From contig JAODTK010002654.1 in assembly GCA_026419785.1 (NCBI GenBank), forward strand, positions 310,001-374,000: a stretch of 64,000 bases of DNA, in the 5' to 3' direction. Every line of letters begins with the position of its first letter. Position 1 is the first letter of the stretch. The translations under genes were made by a program, and so were the position numbers. Below the pieces are notes generated by a model. That model ran no database searches and had not been told where the DNA came from. It saw only the letters and a program-made list of their open reading frames with translations. Origin of the DNA: Sclerodactyla briareus (Eukaryota; Echinodermata; Holothuroidea; Dendrochirotida; Sclerodactylidae). Positions 56,561 through 64,000 of this stretch are shown piece by piece.

Positions 56561-58248
56561 TGTTAGGAAGAATTGAAATTTCGAAAATTTGACACCGAGG
56601 GGAGCTGGGATTCATATGTCAATCAAGGGGGAAACACACATAGCTTCAATCACACGGGACGTCGTAGCCGAGTATCGTGTTACAAGCACGCAAGTGAACA
56701 CTACATACACACATGCACAAAACAACAAACGAGGTTTTACAGGGCTGCCTAAAGACTACGACTGAAGTCAGGCGAGGGAATAAAAACGAAACTGGAATTT
56801 ACTGTCCGATGTGGTTTTTCGCACAGATAGCAGCAAGGAATGTATGCCATAGCCAAGGGGTTGGCTCATTCCAAAAGGCATATCTACATAACTTCAACAT
56901 ACCATACCACCGGGGGCTGTCGAGGAAAAACAGCACAATAGATTTTGTCGTGTTTCATCCAATTAGCTGCAAATTTCTTCATTGGCTTAGTTTCTAAGGG
57001 ACTATTAGTTCTGCATTCTGCCACAAGAAATAATGCCAACAGTGCAGCCAGTGCTTACGTAATAAGTGACGACAAGTGCGAGCAACATTTTCGTTCATTC
57101 GCTTTGTTGAAAAACCTGTTGTAGCCAAAAGGGACACATCTATTCAGCTGAAAAACGTGCGTTCGTGACCAACTCTAATCATGCTCTCACTTCCAACGCA
57201 AGGTCAACAATGATACACGCTCTGTGGAGGACGGCGGGAGGAGTTCCCGTACATGACAATGAACTATTCGATTACGTGAAATTTCGGTCATTCTGCGTTT
57301 TTTGTTGAAGAAGTCGTATGGGATCCTTCATAGTAATGAATAAAAATAGTAAGGGAATACAAAAGGCAGTGTGAAATTTTAATTTTGCTACTGTACCACC
57401 GGTTATTTATTCTGATGCGATGATTCAAAATGGCGGTCCGGTGGTGTGAATCGTATGTAGCCCCCTTGCAGACCAAACAGCGTTTGCACAATATGGCGGT
57501 TAATTAACAGCAAGTCAAGGACGGTAGCGGACTTGAACTTGCCGTTAACGCATGGTGAATATGACTATGGACATTAGTGGTGAAATAGCTAATCCCACAG
57601 ATAAAGGCGACCAGATACCTACTAATAATTGTATTAGCAAGAGGGGAATTAAGACGTGCTGAAAACACGTGCACGCAAAGCGCGTATTGTAGTGTGTATT
57701 TCGACCCAAATTCCACTCGATTATTGCTCGAAATATCCTAGTCATGCCGAGTCTCGATTTTTCAATCTCACAAATAGGCACTATGTCAAATGATGAATTC
57801 AGTGTGGCATTGTAGAAGGTAATGTTATGGGTAAAAGTACTTACTTTCAAACTGATTGAGGATATCTTTCATCATCGTAATATATAGTAATATATCTGGG
57901 TTAGACCCAAGATATATTTTTTAGAGACAAGTTCGAGTGGCGGATGCTCAATATTTCCAGAACGTGTTGTGGTTCACATCAGATTCTGAAGTCTAAATTC
58001 TACTTCTGGCCTGTCGAAGGTTGATGTTTTGCGGTCGCGGTCACCAGCAGGCTTTTTCCATTAATTGGGTCAGGGTCAGACTTCGGCATTGAAGCGAGTT
58101 TCGTAATTAGCTTTGCTCGGGACCGTTAAAACCGCTTTTACTCCACCGCCGCCTTTCGATCAATTTCCATAGTGGGATTAGTGTTTTTTTTGGTTTTTTT
58201 TAACACGCTATGAGAATGTACATTTGGACCGTGAGAGAGAATAGCGTT
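56561..58248. other. intergenic, no gene recognised
   Basis: Open frames at 56713-56997 (+) and 57504-57850 (-) have no motif I know. Confidence 0.35.
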
Positions 58249-58473
58249 TCAAACTCGTACGCCCGGTGGATCACGGACGCCTAATGATTCTGTTGGCACC
58301 CTGATTCTGATATTGCGATCTTGGACTTGTCCGTTTGGACCATACCAAGAGTTTGAACAATTCGAATAACCTGTCGGCTTGTGAGCGTAAATTTCGTTAG
58401 GCCATCGACTAGTTATACATGTCATCGAAGTGTGAATGGTATTATATCGAGCGCGGATGGAGTACGTTGTCAT
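58249..58473 (-). CDS. small unassigned ORF, 74 codons
   Basis: From an ATG at 58473 it reads MTTYSIRARYNTIHTSMTC, then RWPNEIYAHKPTGYSNCSNS and WYGPNGQVQDRNIRIRV, stopping at 58249. The composition is polar and protein-like, with higher GC than its flanks. It has no recognised family, no signal peptide and no splice evidence. Confidence 0.25.
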   Translation of the reverse strand: MTTYSIRARYNTIHTSMTCITSRWPNEIYAHKPTGYSNCSNSWYGPNGQVQDRNIRIRVPTESLGVRDPPGVRV

Positions 58474-58669
58474 TCAAAAAAAAAGACTTGAGTCATTTGT
58501 CGCAAAATCCCGCTCGCAGGTGACTGAACAATCGCCACTTCACTTATTGGATTCGGTCCACCCATGATTTGTCTCAGAGTTTAGGAATGCAGGTGTAGGA
58601 CACGTAGAGGCGGAAAGTCTGGAACAACGACAGAGCATGGAAAAGAAGAAGTGCCAGTATACTATCTAA

Positions 58670-58910
58670 AGTAAGACTTCTCACTCCATTGAAAGACTGA
58701 AGTAGGGAGAATTCACTCGAAAAAGTTAAAATCTAGAAAGAGAGGAAGCCATTCATGGGAGTGAACGTTCACTCCGAAAAAGTAATCTCACGCAGTGAGG
58801 ATTTCTCCAGGGTAAAACCTTCATGGAAGAGTGATTTTTTACTCTTTTAGAGTGAATTACTTTCCGAACAGGTGAAAAAGTTCAGTCTTCACACGTTTAG
58901 AGAGTGATGT
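58670..58910. repeat. AGTGA/TCACT-rich self-complementary repeat
   Basis: Many GAGTGAA and TTCACTC words lie in both orientations, e.g. TTCACTCGAAAAAG, GAGTGAACGTTCACTCCG (with the palindrome GAGTGAACGTTCACTC) and TTTTTTACTCTTTTAGAGTGA. It is probably an inverted-repeat MITE. Confidence 0.6.
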
Positions 58911-60339
58911 GATATCCTTGTCAATTAATTGCAACAGCGTCGCTGATAGGATGCAGCCGTAATCTATCCTCTCACAATCGTTATCGTTAGTGAAGATATA
59001 AGAATGTGGTGTGGTGAGAGCCTATAAAACAGACACGTTGGCCTGCTAATGAGCAGGTGACTACCTCTATCGTGCATGCAGAACAACGATATGTAGACAA
59101 CGATCTGCGTTGAACCGACCTTGAAGCAGCTACGGGGTCTGTCGCTCTGCAATCTATGTAAAGAAACTTGCGGAAAAGGTTAAACGGAGCTTTATAAGCT
59201 GCGGAAAAACATGGGAGTGCAGCCTATGTTGGTCAAAAGTTAACTAGTTAGACTTCATATTGGGTCGCAAGGAACTGATTTTTAGCATAGAGGTTAATTA
59301 TAGCGACGACCCCGACAAACGGTGAGGGATTAGAAGCCAAATGACCCGAACGGTATGAATAGTTTACACATTTTCGCGGGTCGATGTGCACTATCTGGAA
59401 CAAGAAAAAATCTGTGGTTGGCTACACTAATCCCAATCCCTAATTCTAATCCGAAACCATAATAGCTTGCCAATAACAAGTGCCTAACAATCAGAAATTA
59501 CCTCCGAAACGCGCACCCATGCATCAGGTGTAACATGACACGGCCCTTTAAACAAAAATAAGAAACTGAAGAGGAGAGGTCTCCGGTACAAAGCCATCGA
59601 CTCAAAGACTGAAGTTTATGCCTTTCAAAGATACATTCGCACAATTTCATCCGGGGATGATCTCTGGTGTATTCTAGGACTCGGCATCAATGGAACGCCA
59701 GATATCCCTTCCCAGTTTCCTCATATTGTTGAGACTTCTTGCAAGCTAGAATAAACCTGTCAAAAGTCATGCGTCCAGCAACGGATGATGAAAGTCTTTT
59801 TGTTGTTAATGCTTTGAAAGATATAAATATTTCATGATGATAACATACGGTCTTGGTCATACCAAGTTTTGCCATCCTTGCTGTGGAGATATTACAATCT
59901 CTTTTTCTTATTGGTTAATAATGTATTCACGAAAATCCCAAGAGACCCATACGAACCAAAAGAGCAAAACAGAGCTAGCTTTCAGCATTCATTGTGACAG
60001 AAGTCACACAACTCAGGATGAATCGCATAATATTACTGCTGGGTAGTGATTACAAGATTGAAGTTAAACTCTATACTGAAACTACCTAATATTAATTCAT
60101 GTGAGCAATTATAAATGGGATACAACAATAGAAGGACCATTCTCATCCATGGTTTGTTATCCAGTTTTTCGCGCTAGTTTAGGAGTAAAGAGCTTCATTT
60201 AGAAGGTAGCGAAAGACGAATGTAGAATTTTTTATAAAAACATTTTACCGACAAATTGTCTGACTTCTTTTCATAACCCAATAGAGATTATTGACAGGAC
60301 GAGATAAAGTGTAATCTAAGCTCTTGATGAAATCTTTCC
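58911..60339. other. intergenic, no gene recognised
   Basis: A minus-strand frame at 59687-59875 starts just after a CTCCACAG acceptor-like site (KLGMTKTVCYHHEIFISFKA), but I cannot name it. It may be unrelated to the LINE to its right. Confidence 0.3.
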
Positions 60340-61550
60340 ACAAAAATTTAATGAGATATTATATCTCGTAATGTATTCCGAAAAGATCTGTCTGAACATC
60401 GAAATAAGACATGAAGCGGATTATAATTCAGAAAGTGGCCCCTCGGTAATAAAATCACGAAAATATGAATATATCCTTTCAAACCCCCTTGCGATAGAAC
60501 ACTGGCTGACCACCAATCGTCATGGAGCGATTCTTCCAAATAGGTGGGTATAAAATTGAATGATAATCAATCACACAGCACAGAATGTGCTATATAATAA
60601 TGGAAATGATTGTAAAACATCTCTTGCCCAAAACATATTGTGTAGTAATGATCATGCTGTGTACCTTTCCAACAAAGTGCTCACCGTTAATGATGCTAGC
60701 ATCGGCAATAGTGAAAACGTATCACTTAATATACCAATGCAGAGTAACCATGGTTGACTATATCAATCAGTCAGTTGAGACCTCATTGGTTATAATCGTG
60801 AATAACTGTGTTGTTTAACTCACTCTGTTCAGGTTATTCTTCTATAAAAAAAAATGCGAGCAAAGTTGGGAATAAGTTCTTTCAAAAATTTCAGGATGGA
60901 GTAGGGAGGGGGAACGAATAGTAACTCAAGTTGAGAAAGGGACAATAGATTTGACAGTAATACGACTAAATATTGTTTACATTGCGGTTACTAACCAAAC
61001 CAAAACCATCGACCTTATATAGAATGTTTGCGAAACACCATCTCATAACAGAAGAGTCAAACTCAAACAACAATAAGAGCTCTCCCATGATGTTGAATCC
61101 ACCGAATCAAAAGCATTTTCGAAATCCATTGCAAAAAAAAAAAAAAAGACCAGGGCGATACTCCTCCAAATTAAAAATTGTGTTCGTTATATTAGGTGCG
61201 AATACACCTTCCTATATATCTTTTCATTGAACCCTTTGATCGAGAGAAATGACTTCGGAAGAACCAATCCTTCGTTTAGTGTACAAGCTGACCGCGATTT
61301 CAAAGGAGACCATTGAGTAGGAGTATGGGCCTCAATTACGTAACAGATCCCTATGTTTATCACCCTTCGGAATAATAGAAATTACTCTAAGACGTTGAGT
61401 AAAGTGAGGAAAGCAAGGAAAGTGAAGAATGTTCATACCCGTAATTCGAAGATCGAACCCAAAAATGTCCTAATAGATTCCAACCGATAATATTCACGAA
61501 ACTCAGCAGTCAATCCATCTGCAGCTCGTCCCAGAAAATTCGGTTATTTG
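60340..61550 (-). mobile_element. L1/Tx1-like LINE reverse transcriptase, decayed
   Basis: Reading leftward on the minus strand, in several frames: ADGLTAEFREYY (about 61520), matching the 'PG.DGLTAEFY' region; RVISIIPKGDKHRDLLRN (61385-61335), matching the 'ISLIPK..KD...L.NWRPI' region; SEVISLDQ (about 61262), matching 'I..DQtGFi.gR'; then ITNTIFNLEEYRPGL and AMDFENAFDSVDS (about 61133-61098), motif A with its catalytic-type Asp; then MRWCFANILYKVDGFGL. The order is that of L1/Tx1-clade reverse transcriptase. Motif C (YADD) was not found, and stops and frameshifts are many, so it is dead. An A run interrupts the sequence at 61132-61147. Confidence 0.75.
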
Positions 61551-62202
61551 TCATTTTCTTACACAGTATACACTCGACATGCCGCAAAGGACCTTCTAAA
61601 AGTAAAAGAATCTAAGTAGACAATGGTATCATATATACCCAGAAGTAGATTTCTTTCAAGTCACATCTTGGATCTCATATCATGGGATCTTAACAGTGTT
61701 ACTATCCAACTCAAATTACTCGCTTATAATAACAGATCTGTGATAAAAAATATCTTCTTAGCCGATTAGTTGACATGACAATCAAATTTTGATCATCTCC
61801 ACAATCACCAAAAACCGAGAAGCGAAGTCTGAAGCGCTCCATTTTTCTTTTCTTGATGTTTCAGAAGTCAGAGTTAAGCTTCCAATTAATTTACCAAAAC
61901 AATGCTAGAAATTTACGGATCCTGCCCAAGTTCGTGTTGTGGGGAAGTGACGGTGGGGAAATATGGAATCCAGCGTAATGTGCGTGTCCATTTGTAACAC
62001 CAAGTTTACGCACCGTTCGGCAGCAGGGATGAACACGTCACCGATTCTCACAGCAGGAAGACAGACTTTTTCGAGTTGCGATCTGGAACCGAATAAAATG
62101 AATCAGTTGTATATATAACGTATGTATGACGAACGCAGCTCCAGTGAGCTGCTGAAGGGTGGCGCAGGTAGCTATTACCACCTGATCGAGCAAAAACACT
62201 AT
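61551..62202. other. intergenic; possible further LINE remnant
   Basis: The region upstream of the reverse transcriptase on its strand may hold more of the same LINE, but I see no motif. Confidence 0.35.
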
Positions 62203-63175
62203 AGCCCGTCGCACACCGAACCCGACTGACCCGGACCCGGACCGAAACAAGACAAAAACCTGTGGTTGTGTCGAATTTTAGATGGTTTTGTCTTGTCTAG
62301 GTCGGGTCTAGGTCGGGTCTGGCGTCAGCCGCACACCGAACAAACTCGCACGTACAAAACCCACAAAAACTCGTACCAAATGAAAATGGAGGAATCTCAC
62401 AGAAACTGCGCGTCTTAGCACTAAGATTCCTAATGTTAGTATGAATGAATTCGAGGAGGAGAGGAGGCAAGGCCTTTTGTGTGAACAACATGTAGATACT
62501 TTTGTGATTTTTTTATGGTCTCTGTTTTTTCCTTTGATAAGTGGAAATGGAAAAACAAAAGAGGATGTTTATCGTGTAGGATTAATCACCTGCGAGGGGA
62601 GTGACTATAGGAGCGTAGCAGAGTGAGGGAGTGTCCGCTCGGCATACCAAAGGACCCTGGATCGAATCCCGCCGTACCCACAAACGCGATGTAGGAAAGT
62701 GCTGCATCATCCTTCGATATTTTTACCATCGCATTGTAATACTTTTCCAAGTTCGATGTATGTTCCCTGCCTTTTATGTTTCCATTACTATCAATGCCTA
62801 TACTTGCATCATACAGGCATGGCTTGTCTGCATAACTACATAACAGAATTTTCTTTTCTTTCGAAACCACTCGGGCGCCGCCATCTTTACATGCGGTTAG
62901 CACGTTGATGGTACAACGCGTTCTTATTGGCTGTAGGAGCATTTTGTCGCGTCGGGCTCGATTTTACGCGCACGAACCGGCCGATTTCGACCGGCAAAAC
63001 ACAATATCAACATGTTTGATATGCAAACCTGTAAAACTTGTTAAACTTTTAAACCAGTCTGAAGGAGTCGGGTTCGAAACAAATTTTTCAACTCACCGAC
63101 CCGACCCGACTCGGAGCTAACTAGAAAATGGTCGGTCTCAGTTCGGGTTCCGTGTCGGGCCGTGTGTGGCGGGCT
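62203..63175. mobile_element. TIR-bounded non-autonomous DNA element
   Basis: The left end AGCCCGTCGCACACCGAACC and the complement of the right end AGCCCGCCACACACGGCCCG form imperfect terminal inverted repeats. A second left-type phrase, AGCCGCACACCGAACAAACT, lies at about 62328. (C/G)CCGAC-type words are frequent within 60 bp of both ends. The interior lacks a transposase-like frame and holds a tRNA-like sequence. I saw no clear target-site duplication. Confidence 0.5.
62611..62680 (+). repeat. tRNA-like SINE head inside the TIR element
   Basis: GAGCGTAGCAGAGTGAGGGA is followed by GTGTCCGCTCGGCATACC, AAAGGACC and CTGGATCGAATCCCGCC. It has an A-box-like part and a good B box (GGATCGAATCC, 62659-62669). 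The spacing is tRNA-like but the acceptor stem does not pair. Confidence 0.6.
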
Positions 63176-64000
63176 TGTCGATGATTTTTTTTTTCATCTT
63201 TGGAGATAATGCACTTTGAAGTCAAAAACCAACCAAACAATTGGTATTCTCCTGGTCAAGTCAAGCCTATATGGGCTGCTGCTGCCTGCATAGTATTGCC
63301 GAAATGTTACTAGTAGTCTCATTCCGTGCATCTGCACTTTGCAAATCATGGTTACATCTAAAGGTCTATCCATTTGATCGCGCACTTTGTCATAATACAG
63401 ACCGGGGCGCACTCTCGACGACCTACGCGCCGTAGTTTTTTCGTGTAGGCCTATTGTTAAATTTTTTTCCGGACTCCACACACACATATATTGCTCTTTG
63501 GCTGAAGTATCCCGTATCCACTAAGCCATTGTGGATATCATGCCTTTCGTGCGCGTGTTCTCTGCATTGACCAATGAACATTGCATCATCTGTATTTATA
63601 GCCCATGTTCCTACTATATATGATTGTCTGTGTTCATTGAGCGTTATGTAATTGCTTTTACTTCGTTGATTGTTTGTCTGTCAAGTTGGCGGCGTCATAG
63701 CTTTCCAAATTACACATCGCATAATCATCTGCATCAGTGAGCAGAAAATATATGCGTGTACACTGAGATAGATAAAACCATGTATAATTGATTCTTGATG
63801 CGTCCCACTCAGCTAACTTCGAACGGAGAACTTTTCCTCACTGACTACCACAACACTAAGACAAAGGCAAACTAATGAAATTTCTTGGTCAGGTTAGTGT
63901 TCATTTGCATCATTTATAACATCGTCTCCTCCGAGTTATACTTATTGTTCTGCTATCATGTCGGGGTCTATTTTTTTATTTAGGCACTCATCTAAGCTAT
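63176..64000. other. intergenic, no gene recognised
   Basis: Short open frames on both strands (63194-63487) are unassigned. Nothing else seen to the window end. Confidence 0.4.

Noticed and set aside
62611..62680. Functional tRNA gene
   Set aside because: The acceptor stem does not pair and it lies within a mobile element; treated as a SINE head.

Overview
This is a stretch of animal nuclear genome with few genes. No bacterial operons, ribosome binding sites or phage genes are visible. GT-AG splice signals border the best coding segments. The rest is AT-leaning intergenic DNA full of homopolymer runs, microsatellites and old transposon debris. A NACHT/NLR immune-receptor exon pair, a TGF-beta ligand exon, tRNA-derived SINEs, an L1/Tx1-like LINE and 'CAGG(G/C)GCGGATC' MITEs together suggest a marine invertebrate deuterostome. 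An echinoderm, perhaps a sea cucumber or sea urchin, is my best guess; this is inference and not proof.

Layout. 1-7.5 kb: SINE and MITE debris, a 143-bp C-rich tandem repeat and a (CA)n tract. 7.61-7.94 kb (+): last exon of a TGF-beta superfamily ligand, broken by two compensating frame changes. 9.2-11.4 kb: two copies of a LINE 3' end. 16.2-20.0 kb: a segmental repeat in order X-Y-Y-X-Y with a LINE 5' fragment inserted. 25.1-27.5 kb (-): two exons of a NACHT-domain NLR whose phases match across the intron, with several frameshifts and two stops, so probably a pseudogene. 29-33 kb: LINE/SINE tails, a 39-bp minisatellite, an ACGT-rich block and a decayed ORF. 34.7-36.9 kb (-): a LINE deletion copy with ORF1-like sequence, an RNase-H-side C-terminus and a 3' UTR. 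37.6-38.4 kb: a 43-bp minisatellite whose unit forms a hairpin. 39-44 kb: a cluster of GC-rich hAT-like MITEs. 44-49 kb: degenerate tandem repeats and a tRNA-like fragment. 52-56.6 kb: a SINE, a 1.5-kb array of LINE 3' UTR monomers ending in (CA)n, and another degenerate repeat. 60.3-61.6 kb (-): a decayed L1/Tx1-like reverse transcriptase. 62.2-63.2 kb: a TIR-bounded element holding a tRNA-like SINE.

The most unusual thing is the LINE family seen at 9.2-10.0, 11.1-11.4, 34.7-36.9 and 53.1-54.8 kb. Its 3' UTR is built of roughly 300-bp monomers. They carry direct repeats of the nuclear-receptor half-site AGGTCA at spacings of 4 and 1. Three copies end in the same small hairpin (AAGCC/GGCTT). 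Otherwise the window holds only two recognisable host genes (TGF-beta and NLR), and both look disrupted. Several short ORFs look coding but I could not name them.
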